DNA from: Anseranas semipalmata
Taxonomy: Eukaryota; Chordata; Aves; Anseriformes; Anseranatidae
Assembly: GCA_013399115.1 (NCBI GenBank)
Contig: VXAA01006093.1
Coordinates: 678,637-742,636, forward strand
Length of the DNA stretch: 64,000 nucleotides
Direction: 5' to 3'
The position numbers and the translations under genes were made by a program. This document shows, piece by piece, positions 39,492-53,212 of this stretch. Within the stretch, counting starts at the first letter, position 1. Every line of letters starts with the position of its first letter. The notes under the pieces are model-generated. The model was not told the DNA's origin and did no database searches. It was given only the letters and a program-made list of their open reading frames with translations.

Positions 39492-39918
39492 GATCACAGA
39501 ATCACAGCATCATTTAGGTTGGAAAAGACCTCTAAGATCACCCAGTCCAACCTATAACTTAACACTACCAAGTCCTCCACTAAACCATATCACTAAGTTC
39601 TACATCTAAATGTCTATTGAAGACCTCCAGGGATGGTGACTCAACCACTTCCCTGGGCAGCCTATTCCAATGCCTAACAACCCTTTCAGTGAAGAATTTT
39701 TTCCTAATATCTAACCTAAACCTCCCTGGCACAACTTAAGCCCATTTCCCCTCGTCCTATCACCTGGCGCGTGGGAGAAGAGACCAATCCCCACCTCGCT
39801 ACAGCCTCCTTTAAGGTACCTGTAGAGAGTGATAAGGTTGCCCCTTAGCCTCCTCTTCTCCAGGCTAAACAACCTCAGCTCCCTCAGCCGCTCCTCGTAA
39901 GACTTGTTCTCTAGACGA
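39492..39918 (-). mobile_element. CR1 LINE fragment with ORF2 C-terminal remnant
   Basis: A CR1 retrotransposon lies in minus orientation. The plus strand begins with the reverse of the 3' tail (CACAGAATCACAG, then TTTAGGTTGGAAAAGACCTC) and runs through CCTGGGCAGCCTATTCCAATG and CAGTGAAGAATTTTTTCCTAA. Near its right end the minus strand still reads [16 protein letters not shown] and then [11 protein letters not shown], the end of the CR1 ORF2 reverse-transcriptase protein region. It is 5'-truncated at about 430 nt, lacks the catalytic domains and is inactive. Confidence 0.95.
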
Positions 39919-40462
39919 CTCAAGATGCAAGACACATGTAATGTAAGTCAGCACAGTAAGTAATTTTGTACTTGTAAAGAACTCCCTTTATATATGTTAG
40001 AAGTATATTTGGGCAAGGGATATCAGTCAGTTCAAACTTTTTGTTGTTGTTAGTACGTAGCCTGAAGTTTTTTCTAAACCAGAAAAAAAATATCTCCTTA
40101 ATGTGGTCATTGTCCTATAGCAAATTAGTGGAGATCATCAAATCATTCATTCTACTGAAGGCCATTTCCCATCCATCTCATTTGCACAATGTTCAATCCA
40201 GTTAAAGCTGGGTCAAACTAAAGTGAGTAACTAATGGACTGAAACACTGATTTTTTTTATACCAAAGTTCCTGAACTCAAAATATGATATCTCAGATACA
40301 AGATCAAATGACAGATCATAGCATTTTTTGAGAAGGACTTTAAAAATAGATTATGACATATCCATGCCTGATTTCTTCTGTGAGAAAAAAATGTTATCAC
40401 ATTGACAAGATACAACAAAGACCAAGTCAAATCCCAAGTTATAACTAGGCAAAAAAACCAAC

Positions 40463-40506
<44 letters not shown>

Positions 40507-43500
40507 TGAATATCATAAAATTAGTGATAAAAGCAATAATCTCACCAAATACCATCTAGGTCATATTTCAGTTTGAAAGCAACAGTAATCTGTAATCTAT
40601 GCAGATTTTAAAGCAATACAGGCTCTGGCACACATTGCTGTTTGCACATACAATGCCAAGTTTACCAGCAAGTGACTGGTGAGATTTGTGTATATTCGCC
40701 TGTAAGATGTTTTACACTCGCATATGCGAAACACATACAAAGTCTCATATTGTTTTTTGGACATGATCCTGACAGTGCTCTTCTGAGCTTCTGGCTACTA
40801 ATATCGATATTAATATCACAAATGAGGGATCATAATTTTGCAGGGATCCCAGGACATGTTTAGCATACACCTACATGTTCAGCTACAGGCAGACAGGTTG
40901 CTCTGCCAAGCCAGTGGGAGGCAAATGAAATCTCTAGACAAGCTGGCAATTTACCTTGCCTGAGGTAACAGACTGTGCAATGCACTACAAGGACATATGC
41001 AGACTGGACACATGCATGACCACATAATTTCTCATTTCAGAACTGTTGCTCAACTTAAATAGCTTTCATAAAAAAAAAAAGTCTGTGCTGCTTACGTGAA
41101 TATTGCATTGAAAACCAAAATTGACCCTAGAAATACATGTTAATTAGTGAGTAGAAGTATGAATGTGTTTTTTGATCCAGAATCAACAACACGAAAGTGA
41201 TATGAACTACTGCACAGTCTTGGAACCTGGCATAAAAAATTGTGCTAAGAAACTGGCAAAACCAGAATCACAATAATGATGGTAGAGCTGGAGAAAATAC
41301 CAAACAACCTAGCAAAATAAATTTGCTTAGCTTATCCCAAAGTAAATTAAAAGTTGGATTGTTTTTTAATATATTTATCTTGAGAAAGGGGAAATCCTAC
41401 ACACTAAGAATGGTCTTAGTAGGGATCAAAAATACTCACTGGAAACTGAAAACAGAAAATTCACACTGCAAAGACAGTACAGATTTAACATTAACTACTG
41501 AAACAAATAATACCAAGAAGTGGTGATTTGCTTTCTGAAGGATATACTTTAACCAGAAATGATTATTGGGCTCTGACATATCAGTCAGTGTAGTAACTGA
41601 TAGGTCACTACAAACATAGCAGTTGCCTTCAAACTCCATGAAAACATGACTTGTAAGCACCTGTTCTCAGGAATGGATAATTTAGCAATACCAATGTTTC
41701 ACTCTTTGCTAAGAGCGACCAGAATTCTGAAGCTCCACAAACAGCAAGGAGGAGAGAAGGCCACGCTTTCTCTTTGGCACATTTGTGCAGATAACCTCCA
41801 TCTTTAATTTATATTAATGTTTTCTTTGCTTTCTCAAAACAATGTGGAGATTATAACTTATTGGTAAGATAAAAATAATGTCTCAATTTGTCCATAAAAT
41901 ATAATTAGAGCTTCCCATAATACCTGACACCCCGAAGGAAATTATTCTCTCTTCAGATAAACACGAGCCAGCAGGACAGGTCCTTTTCTTACAAGGTAGC
42001 CAGAGCTGGATTTTCAGAGGTATTTGGCACAACAGTTCTCATTACAATTGTTTTTGATATACAACTGCAAGCATTATATATAGCCATATGTCATGTCAAA
42101 TTTGGTCTCCTAAGACCTTTGAAAATGTGAAGCCATCAGTATACCTGGGGCTGAATTATGTATTAACTTCCTCATAATGCATCAGAACCTTCACGTTCAC
42201 AAAAGCTAATTTGATTGTTATGGCTTTCGACCTATAGCTGTAAGATGTTTTTTTTGTTGTCCTTGAAACACTTAAAATGAAAATTTGCTTCTCACCATAA
42301 GGTGATTTTTTCCCCACCCACTTCTAACAATGAAAATAGAATGTTTTCCAGATTTCATTTGCCCATGTTATTTGTTGGAAACTTTTATTTTCTTCAAAAT
42401 TTTATATTGAGAAAGGAATCCTTTGAGAAAAAGTTTGAGGAATATTTATAGTAATGTTTGAAGCTTGTTTTTGTCTTTTTTCTTTTAAAGGATAAATATC
42501 CTTTGTTTGCCCTGAATAATGACCAAGTTGTTTGTCTCCCTGTTCAGCTTATATTGTTTGATGTTTTGAGGGGAATGACTTACAGTTCAGAGGGATTAAA
42601 GTTATGATCATCACAAGCTTTTATTTTTGGTGAAATAAACATATTTCTCTGTTCTCCCTCTAGCCTCTCAACACTGAGAACTACAGGTATGCTGACAACT
42701 CTCAGGACTATAAATGTGTACTGGGGAAAGACAAGGGAAAGGATGTAATGAAGAGCTCTTTGCTATTGCTAGAAAATTTCTTACACAAAATCCAGTGGGT
42801 GGGAACCCCAGTTTTCAAAACTGCAGTCATTCTATCATCCAAATCAAATTTGTGCAGTCCACCTCTGTGCTGGGACCTATCAAGATTAAGTGCAAAAAAA
42901 AGAACTGATAGCATTTAGGAATAAGATTTTTCCTGTATGCAAAGGAGTTTCTTGCAGTGTAGCAGCTCATGAAATTCAAGTAACTTAAATAACCCATCCT
43001 CCTGGTTACTATACCTGCCTCTGCCAGCAAATTCCAAAAATCCAGTGTGCTGGAACCTCTTGTTCAGACTTCATGCTTGCTTTGCATTGCCATCAGTGTG
43101 ACCTTTCACTATCTCACAACAGACTAGTTAGCCTTCAGTGGATTAGTATGCCAAAATCTGTAGGTTTAACTATGTCTGTACATTACTGGGCAGACATATT
43201 AGCCTTTATACAGACAACACACCCAGTTTTGTCCTTATTAAGTGTTACAACACTGTTCTCTTTAATATTAACAACTTCTTTTTTCCCCTCACTGTGTTGC
43301 CAGGAAGAAAGGATGAAAGCAGAAGTGGTGTTTCCACGCCTGCGAGACAGACAGCGCAGTCAACAAGGCACTGTGCTGGTGACAGACTGAAGGAATCTTG
43401 GCTGGGTAACACAAGGCACGAAACAAGCCAATATTCAGCCTCCACTACCAGAAAACAGATATATGTTATTTTTCCATATTCTACTCATCACATTGCATAC

Positions 43501-46500
43501 CTTAGTGCTTTGTTCTCTATAGCAGCTACAGACGGCGTCAGTAAATCCTGACTTCTGTTGTATAACAGGACCATGGGCTTTTGAAATCCTGGAACAGGAC
43601 AGGTATCTGAGGGCAGAAAATGAAGGTCAATTGTCTTTTTGTATCATTCCCGTAAACTGCAGAATTATTATAGTGGTCGTAGGAGTTTAAAGCAATCATA
43701 AGAAGAGATTCTGCCAAAACTGTTTCTGCAATTCTTCATTCAGCTCCAGGAGACAAATAAACACAAACAGATCTGCATCTCAGGGCCAACAAAGAAAAAA
43801 AAGCTCTCTCATAATATCAGCCTATTAAACTAGATATAAAATAAGAAAGGAAGGGGAATGGAAAGGACAGAAAGAGAGAAAGTCATTCCATCCATTATTG
43901 TTCTTCCTCTTTATAACTTCAAGTTTGCATTAACAAAATACAATTGAGCTCATCCTCACTAAAGAACCTTTAAAACACTCACATAATTTTCCTCCTGCCT
44001 GTAGTTTCCATGAAACAGATGCATGTGCATATTAAGTTATATTTTATGATTCATCTGGGGCAACTTAACTGAGACGTATCCTTTTGTTTGCTATCAGAAA
44101 AGCCTGGATTGAATTTCTCTTCAGCAAATAAATTCCTAGTGAATGACAGAGCAAGAATTTTAGTTCCCTCAGTTGCAAAACTATTTCTTCTGCACTATAG
44201 CAAGTCACGGTAACGCATAGCCAGGTTCTTATAAGCTATCATAGTACAACCTTAAGGTCACATGTTCTGACTGCACTTAATGCATTAACAGCAGTATGCA
44301 GCAAAATAGTTTCAGCTGTGGGTTGGCAGTTTTAATTGACAATTTGCAGGTTGCTCTCAATGGGGCATAGCTTCTCTCTAGCCATCAACCCACTAACTTA
44401 TTTTTGAAGCTAATGTGGCTAAGTGCTTCCTTTCAGCAAGGTAGTGCCGAGAGAGCCCAGACAGCTATAGCTGATACATTTAGCCCTGAGTTTCAGCAGT
44501 AAGAAGATGGCTGGAGTAAAAGTATTGAGGAGTTTCTGAAGTGCTACTGGGGTGATGGGCCACAGCATGCTGCAAGGCCATCCATCAATCCTGAGCACTG
44601 CATGGGGGACACCTGGCAGTAACAACATGGGATGGTTTCTGGTGAAGACAGATTAAGTTAGGTTGCCTTATATTACAAAGAATTTACATTTGGATAAAAT
44701 GCAGCCAGCTGAGTGCTGTGAAAGATCTGGTTGGTTATTCTATTGCTCAGGTTGTTTTCCCTGTCTCTAGCATCAGCGTAAGCATCTTGAAGAGCAGAGA
44801 TATTTCATTCCATCACATCATACATTTGCAACATAAAAAGTTCTGCAAGCAGGTCTCCAACAGACAGGTCATTAAGGTTTTGTGTAATCTAAAAAGGCAA
44901 TAGGTTTATAGACCTTGTCATAGTAGAAGTTATTTTTTGTATAGGGTTGTTTACGTAACAAGTGCCAGGATACTTCCTGAAACTTCAAGATCTGATGGCT
45001 CATACTCTTGATGCTTGAAATATTGTTATACAGTCATACACTTGGCCGTTTCATTTTCAGCTTTTGCAGATTGCCAGATAATTGTGCCAGAGTAGCTTAG
45101 CTTTCACTGAAAAATACTGACATATACTTCTGGGGGCAAAGATACCTTAGTAACACTAAGTGATTCAGAGATGTCCACTTGAATCTGCAGAAAAAAGCAC
45201 TAGCTCTAAAAACAGCAAGAATCACTTCTGTTCATCTCTCATTTATCGGACTTCAAAGGGAAATAAAAGCAATTAAATAATAGCATTCTTTTACAATTAT
45301 TTCCTCAGAAACATTACAACAATAAGCATAACCATTTAAACTCCCTTTTATTATTTGACTACAAGAGTATGCATCCATCTAACCAAATACCTTTTTTTAC
45401 TCTCAATAACATATTGTGTCTCCATAGTAACATCATATACATAAAAGACCATTTCATTTGGGAAACTCTATTTTTAATCAAATAATTCTTCATCATTTTC
45501 CATTTTTCTTCTAAACACATTCAAAAATATTTCAAAAAAAATTATGCCAAGACTTAGTTATTCTAACCGCATATATTGTGGCACAATGCAGTCACAATCC
45601 AAATTACTCACAAGGTATGCAGGATCAGGGAATACAAAAACAGATACTTCATATACAAATCGGAAGTCACCTTTTTCTGTAAAGTATGCAAAATATCAGG
45701 ATAAAACATCTCAATTGTTAGTCAGTGCCAAGACTCAAAATCACCTCGTTTCTCCAGGATGCCAAGGTCACCTGAAGTGACCATCTTAATTATCAAATCA
45801 CCGTTTTACATCTATGTTATTTGCTTTGGTGTGTCTGCATACAGAATGTTGCTGAGAAATTAAATCTTCTAGTGATTGAGGATCTTTTATCCTTTACTTG
45901 TACTGGTGTAGGTTCAGTTGGTTTTATGCCAACCTTATTTTTTATGGTACAATAATTCTTTTCTTTCCCATGTGTTACTACTCCCTCCAGTCTTGATTTA
46001 TTTTGTCTAAACAAGCCAAGATAATTTTTTAATCAAACTTTCTTCTGCCTTCAAGTAGTTTTACATATTGTCCATCTGTATTCTTCAGCTCAAATAATAA
46101 AAGAGCTCTATTGTCAAACTAGTTACCGGAATATCTTTTTTCTTTAACACAGGTAACCAGAACTGCATATTGTGTTGTAGATAAATTTTAACTACCGCCT
46201 GATATTTTTTCAGCTGCCTTATATATCTGAGCGCTTTTCTCTTCCCTATGACACTAGTGGCTCACAGACATCCCAAGGATGTCATGTTTTCAAATGTTTA
46301 ACTCCAAATGCATAACTATTGTTTTCCTTCCTAGATGTATGGCTTTGTTACAACTCTTTTGTTTCAGTGAAAAAATCTTTTGCTTACCATAGCCAGATAT
46401 TCCTACTTTGTGCCATTATTAGCAATATTTGTTTTAAAGCCTGTTTCTAGAAGGTCAAAATCTCCCATAAAGACAGTAAATCTCCCCTAGTGATAATATT

Positions 46501-49500
46501 TCTCTTTCTAATAATGTTATGGAGATCTTTATCCAGCACAAATTAAACTCTAGGGGGCTAAAGCAGACATCCAGCATTATCCAAACCTTTCTGTGATCCT
46601 TTCTTAAATTGTTTTTGACTCAAACTTATCCATTTTAGCACGTTAGCATTTTTTTTTTTTTAGCTTAGCACATCATGAATATATAACACTCTTTCACTAC
46701 CCTGCCTTTTGCTTCTAGCTTTCCTGAACAATGTGTACTCTTCCTATTTATGTTGCACCCTATCATTATTATTCCACCTCAACTGAATTACCCTAATTAT
46801 AGCTGACTTGACATCCTGCACCATAACTCAGCTTCCTCTTTTATTGTCCAGATGATTTTCATTACTATACTAACATTGCTATTGCTTTTCAGCAGCCCCA
46901 TATGATTTCATAGCTAGGCTAGGGATATTTCATTATGGCATTGCTCACCTGAGAGTTGTCACCAGCTTTCTGTCTTCTCTTCAGATTCCTCAAATGACTC
47001 TTTCCTTGAAGTGTCTTCACTGACCTGTGTCATTGTCTGTGGCATACTGAGCAGCCAGAGATGGAGTAAAATGGACCAGAAAGTAAATATCAAGTAAATA
47101 TCCCTTCCCAAAGAGATTTGAGAGGCCTATAGATGGGAGACAGGCTGCAGAAAGGAGGACAAGAAGAATATATTCTGAAATTCAAGGTTGGTCATTTCTA
47201 AAGGGCTTCACTTGCTCATAAGAAAACTCATGTGAGGAGGTAGCTGTTGGCCACCTCCTGTCTGTCCCCAGGTCATTTGCCTGCTGAGGCTTTCCAAGGT
47301 CGCTGGAATCGATCTCTCTTCATCCCCTGCTTGCACAGGGTCTGTGTTTTAGGGTTGATGTAGGTTAGAGCACTGGCTTTGATGTCAGGAAGGACTGGAG
47401 AGCTGGGTGTTTCCCCAGATTTCCGTAAAGCAACAATCAAACATAGATGACTTAATAAAGGCATCTTTGGGAATACCAAGCTTTCAGAAATTAAACTGAT
47501 TTTTGTATGTGTATCGGTGACACTTTTTCCTCAGCTTAGGGAGAACAGTACAATACTCACAGTGGATCCTCTTGGAAAATACCTGGAATATTCATTTAAA
47601 AGGGTTACAGTGAGCCACCTACAATATGTGGTATATCTGTCTTTAGCTACCTGTGTCCCAATTTAACTAACTCAAGGAATTACAGGATTATGGTACAGGA
47701 TAGAAGTTGAGCTAAGCAGTAAGGTCAAGAACTATTGCAGGGTCCTTGCTGCATAATTTCTTAATGTGCTATTTTAAATTGTTGTCAGCAGGCAAAATCT
47801 TGGCCACGTGTGCAATAGCTTTCTCCTTGCCTAGCATCCGTATTTCCACATGTTTTGTTTTTGATTCTGTAGAAGTCTATGACAAAAATACCTTGAAATT
47901 CAAATGAAGCAAGAAATTCTAAAAAATTTTTCAAAGATCTGACACTGGAGTAGAATTTAAGATTTGGGAGAAGAGGGATTTCTTAGAGGACTTGCATCTC
48001 TGGCAGAACAAAAGAACTATGGAGTCAGATGAAGGCAAAAAGAGAAGTTATAGCTGACAGTGAGGATAAAAATGGAAGGATTTATTCTTTGTGCAAACAG
48101 TCAAGCAAGAAGCATTGTTTTGGTAGGAAATGAATGGGATAAATCTGACCTTCATTATTCCAGCTCCTCTGAACTATTAAATAGGGCAAGTACTGAAATA
48201 AGGATTGAGGCTATTTTTGCTGCCACTGGAGCAGCACAAAACAGTCTTAGCAGGGACTGAGATCCAGCCGTAGGACTCTGTTAATTAAAAAAGCCACTAT
48301 TAAGATATTTACTGTCCCTAATAATCAGAGCTATGCAATTTGTACTACTGAGTAAACAAATCATGCTTTAGAAGTTCCCAATTGGCTATTACAGTCTAGT
48401 CTGTCAACTGTCATTTAGTTATAAAACCAATTTTCCATGTAGTTTATTTGCATAAACAACATTCCTTCAAAGAGCTTCATGGAAAAAGAAATCACATTAA
48501 ACAAAATTAAAATTAGGTTAAAGTAAAGTTAATAATCTGACAAGCTCCCCAAAGCCAAACTAGTCAAAGATTTTTTAAAATTTCATGCTGCGGTTTTTTG
48601 ATGTGTTCACCTCTCTAGGCAGACTTACGCTGTGTTAAAAGAATGATCATTACTGCTTCTTGAATCCTGTTAATTATGCATGTGTGTGCAGGGTTATTTG
48701 TAATTGGTCCCTCTCCAGATATGCTCTCATCTCTGTCTATTTTCATGAAAACTTTAAAAATATCCATGCTGCCTATCATTTACTCACCAGTCTCTCTCTC
48801 ACTGTACATATGTATTTCAGGTGTCCTATACTGATGTGGCCCAGAATAGCATGACACGGATCTTCTCTGGATGGGCAAGTTGTATCTGCCAACATTGCTT
48901 TGTTGGGTCACCAACTGTTTTAACATATTATGATCATAGACATGGTTGTACTTACAGATGCAATGAACTGTTAGTTTAAATACAAAAGTTCTCATAACTT
49001 GCATATATGGCTTAATATGTTCGATGTAAATGGTTTAAGACAGAGACCTCATACAAGACACCTCAGGACTTTTCACAGGGTAAGAATGGGGGTTATACTG
49101 CAATATAAGCCTTTGATGAGCAAATCAGATTGTTAGATATACTCTTTATAGTCTGTTACAATCTTCCCCCGATTTTCACATCTTCTAACATGTACCATAG
49201 CTATCTTATCAAGTTAGGAGCAATACTTTAGTCTCCTACTTATGAAATTGATTTTATTTTAAAATAATATAAGCTTTTTCTCTATGTATTATCCCACTAT
49301 CTTGCATTTTATCCATACTGTTGAAACACTCTTGTTTTCACTGAAGAAAATTCTGCCCTTGAGATATTAATCTGACCAAAGGTTGCAGGTTATGCAGCAC
49401 TGCAGGGAATCCCATTACAGTTGGAGCAGCTAAAATATCATTTTCCACTGAAAAATACTGAAGGATGGGCTTCCAAAGTCTACAGATTTCTGTGGAAATC

Positions 49501-52496
49501 TCTTTTAATGTGCACCAACTGTCTTGCAGGACTTGAAAAAGCCATTAACAAGGAAGTTTTAGATAATACTTGACCTCATCTGTAAAATTTGCATTGCTCT
49601 ACAATCCCTAGCAAGCGTTTAGCTTTTGCATTTGTAACATCAGGTGAGGTTTACTGAAAAAGGGAAATATTGAAGCTGCTGACTAAATAAATACAGCTAG
49701 ATGCCCCTGAACCTTTCTCCTGATGACACTGATGCAACAAATATTTGTCAGCAAAGATGGCTTTTGCAGGTATAGCAGAGTTGAAAGAGAAAGGGCTTAA
49801 ACTGCCATGAATGGCTTTACCTTTGGGGAAATAGAGACTCCTGGTTTTTATAGGTTATTATTTTTTCACATGTCATTCAGCATATGCTTATGCAACCTAA
49901 ATTGGTCTTGTTATTTATATTTCACAGTATTTCAGGCCAGCATTTTCTTTTCTTCCCCAGAGCTTTCGCTGAGCTGCTCTTGCTTGACTGCTTCTGAGCC
50001 TGCATCTGATTCCTGAGTGAATGTGCTTTCACACTGCTCAGATAAAGGGCTTTCATTGCAGTCGTGACTTGCATGGGGTTGGATATTATACCTTTCTTAC
50101 GTCTAGACCTACAGAGATGACGACATGCTGATTCATCTATGAATAATCAAAGTGAACTCTCAGACAAGCTCAAAAATAGCCTTCTTTACTCACTTCTGTT
50201 AACCCCAAGATGCCAGAATGATACTGAGATGTGGAAAAAAAAGGTGTCATAATATGTGCTCCAAATCTTTCTTCCCCCCTGAAGCTGGTGTCCCAACTGA
50301 ACAAGATGAGCTTGAATCAAAAGACATTTATTTTTGTAATGTTTTCCATTTCAGCATCAACAACAGAGGATAAGCTTTCAAAATTTGCCTGGGAGAATGA
50401 TGCATGCATTTTGCCTAAAAATCTGCCTGAAGACATTTTTTTTCCTGTAACTCCCAGGCAATGTGTCTACAGATTGATGTGCATCCTTAGTTTTACGACA
50501 AAAGTCGTATGAAGCAGCATCTGAAATGTACTGCTTAGGAATTGGAAGAATTTAGCAGTGTTTGAGGAAGAAGAAAAAAATTGGTTACTTTCATTTTGCT
50601 ATTACTTCTCAGGTGATTTGTCTCATATTCCTCTATTGGTTAGCCCAAATAATTATGTTTATATTTACTTACTGTTATAATTAATTTTAGAGTTTAGAAA
50701 AAAGCCTTGTGTCCAGTATTCTTTTATATTAAATATTAGACAATGTATTCAAAAGAACTTTGAACTACAGAACAGGCCTCTATTGAAAATACATGTTTCT
50801 GTAAATTCTGTGAATTTACACTGCTGAGTTTTCTGTTTGTTTTACAGCTTACAGACACTGAAGTAAGATGACCTTGCATCACAGAGACTGTGATGAAGCT
50901 TGGGGGTGGCCTTGGGCACCGATATCAGCTGTACCTCAATCTAGTAATCTTATTGTCTCTCAGAATTGGGTCATCTGAGAGCCAAGCCATAGTTCTTGCC
51001 TGTGGGGTTGTTATTGCTGGTATTACATACTGTATATTTCTATACAAAAAGATTTAAATGGAACTCTTAACCCAATATTTGAAGAATGGACTCAGATTAA
51101 TGGAAACCATTTTTTCTGCAAATGCCAGGAAAGTGCATTATTACATTTGATGAAATAATATAGTATCTGTCTTACACTGAGATTTCATGCAGTGACTATG
51201 CATCATCTTTATACACATGAGAAATATACAAAATGATTTGCTGACCCTCAGCTTTGTACTTAATAGCCATGTGACATGTTCCATGAAAACTAGCATGTGT
51301 AAAGGATCATGTCATTATCTACAGCTGTTAAAGACCTCGAAAGAGAACAATGTGCTACTGACATATAAATAATACCTTCTGTGCACAGTTAAACATTGGT
51401 GCTATTTTTGCCAGATTTTAAGCTCTTAGAAGGCCAACTGGAACAGCTGAAATAGAACATTAAAAAAATGTTTTGATGCTAGGGCACAGATGGCGGTAGC
51501 CCAGTGTGTCAAAATAAATGTTTCATTTTTGGGCTTATGCGGGGAGAAATAGACCTTGTCAATTACTCCAATAATCACAGGTGCAATAAATGCACTTTGT
51601 AGCTAAAAAGAGCTATTTCAGATAGGCATTCAGAAAAATTCTATGTATGCTACTTCCAGCAGCCTGAAAAGGTAAATTACTTTAGGTCAATGACTTACTG
51701 CATTTGGAAGGGGCTCTAACAGTCACAATCAAGACTGAAACTTCAATCTTTTATTTGGCACCTGAATTTCACAAACACAGGATTGCTCCTTCTGAGAAGC
51801 AGTTTGAGAAGGTGCTATAGACAATGGATCTGTTGACTTTAAATCAATGACGCCTGTATGTTTAGGAAATTTCCAATGGCTTGAGCAGACTTCAGTACTT
51901 AAGTATTTTTTTTTTCCATCCTAGAAGGCTTTGATGGCCAGCAGAATAAACAGGGAAGTCAATCAAATGAAGGCAATTATTTTTTCACAGCTAACTTCTA
52001 CCCAGACCTCCCATGCCCCCAGCACTGAGTGGCCACATGCAGTTTGGCCCATCCACCAGTCTTTGCAGCAGCTGGGGAACACCCGTCCATCTCCACTGTT
52101 GTGTTTGTAACCAAGAGGACAATGTCTGCCTCCTTTAAAGGGGCAATGTATTGGAGCCAGAGACACCCCACTGAACTGTTAAAGAACTCTGTGGAGAACC
52201 TTCAGATAACCCATAGATAACATGGTGTGGGAGCAGATACCAGCCATTTAGGGGACAACATTTAAAATGTCTTCAGCTGCTGATACTCTGCTCTCCTGGG
52301 TTACAACTAGAGTGGAGGGTCTTGTCTGTAACATGGAGCAGAGTGACAGAGAGTGAATGATAACCTTTACACCACAGCACAACATTAAGATGATTCACAT
52401 TCTCTTACCCAATATTTTACTTCTTATATGAAATTTAAATCTGCTCCATCTGGTGCAGTAACAGTTCTCACAGTCTGCATGGCCACTGACAAGAAA
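39919..52496. other. Intergenic, AT-rich, no gene recognised
   Basis: There are no frames above about 95 codons and none with family resemblance. It holds a TG microsatellite, a purine-rich stretch at about 43,845-43,885, and one acceptor-bounded short frame at 43,304-43,390. Nothing else could be supported. Confidence 0.6.
40467..40505. repeat. (TG)n microsatellite
   Basis: Thirty-nine nt of uninterrupted TG dinucleotides. Confidence 0.98.
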
Positions 52497-52519
52497 GGGG
52501 GGAGGGTGGGGAGAGGGGG
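52497..52519 (+). other. Potential G-quadruplex run
   Basis: Four G runs of 6, 3, 4 and 5 bases are separated by loops of 1, 1 and 3 bases, which fits the standard intramolecular G-quadruplex pattern with very short loops. It runs directly into a purine-rich pentamer repeat. Confidence 0.75.
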
Positions 52520-52520
52520 C

Positions 52521-52576
52521 AGGAAAGGAAAGGAAAGCAAAGCAAAGGAAAGCAAAGCAAAGCAAAGCAAAAGCAA
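52521..52576. repeat. (GGAAA/GCAAA)n pentanucleotide repeat
   Basis: About eleven five-base units that switch from GGAAA to GCAAA types. The long open frames read across it are low-complexity products (repeated KESKAK or CFAFL-type peptides), not genes. Confidence 0.9.
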
Positions 52577-52927
52577 GCTTACAACCAAATGTGGAAGGCA
52601 CCTCTTGAGTTCCTGAGATCGTGCCCTTCCAGGCAGCTCTGTAGGTTGCTGTTGCAGAACTGTGGCTTTGTATTTTGTCGTCTGCAGTGAGATTGCTGCA
52701 TTTTTGCTGAAGAGGCAGGAGCCTTGTTTTTCCCTGGGCACTGCAGCACAGAAGGCAATGTATAGTTTTTGGCTAGAAGGGACCTGTAAGGATTGAAAAG
52801 CCTGGGGCTTCTCTTGCACTATTCATCATCTTAATCTAAAACACACAATTTCTTTCATGCCTCTTTTCCAATCTGTTTACAGTGCTCCACATACCTTGAA
52901 ACATTACAGTGCAGTTAACTCTGTTTT

Positions 52928-52946
52928 ACACACACACACACACACN

Positions 52947-52977
<31 letters not shown>
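52928..52977. repeat. (CA)n microsatellite with one undetermined base
   Basis: About 50 nt of CA dinucleotides with an N at 52,946. The repeat changes phase across the N, which suggests an uncertain repeat length or an unresolved allele. Confidence 0.97.
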
Positions 52978-52978
<1 letters not shown>

Positions 52979-53094
52979 GACTTGGACCAAAATCACTTCT
53001 TTTTAAATAACCACTAGGGCTTATTCTCTGCTTGAGGATGAAGTGCTCTATGTTTTTTTTGTTTGTTTGTTTTTTTAAAACAGGTGTCCCAGAA

Positions 53095-53212
53095 NNNNNN
53101 NNNNNNNNNNNNNNNNNNNNNNNNNNNNNNNNNNNNNNNNNNNNNNNNNNNNNNNNNNNNNNNNNNNNNNNNNNNNNNNNNNNNNNNNNNNNNNNNNNNN
53201 NNNNNNNNNNNN
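53095..53212. other. Assembly gap (118 N)
   Basis: A run of N bounded by a TTTG/poly-T stretch on the left and a C run on the right, about 0.6 kb from the G-rich and CA repeats. Frames crossing it are artefacts. Confidence 0.99.

Noticed and set aside
39711..39935. 74-codon minus-strand frame as a gene
   Set aside because: It is the C-terminal remnant of CR1 ORF2 within a truncated LINE copy, extended slightly into flanking DNA.
52395..52819. 131-codon minus-strand frame and the overlapping 62- to 68-codon frames
   Set aside because: The sequence is a translation of the G-rich run and the pentamer repeat (CFALLSF- and KESKAK-type repeats), with no protein-like remainder.
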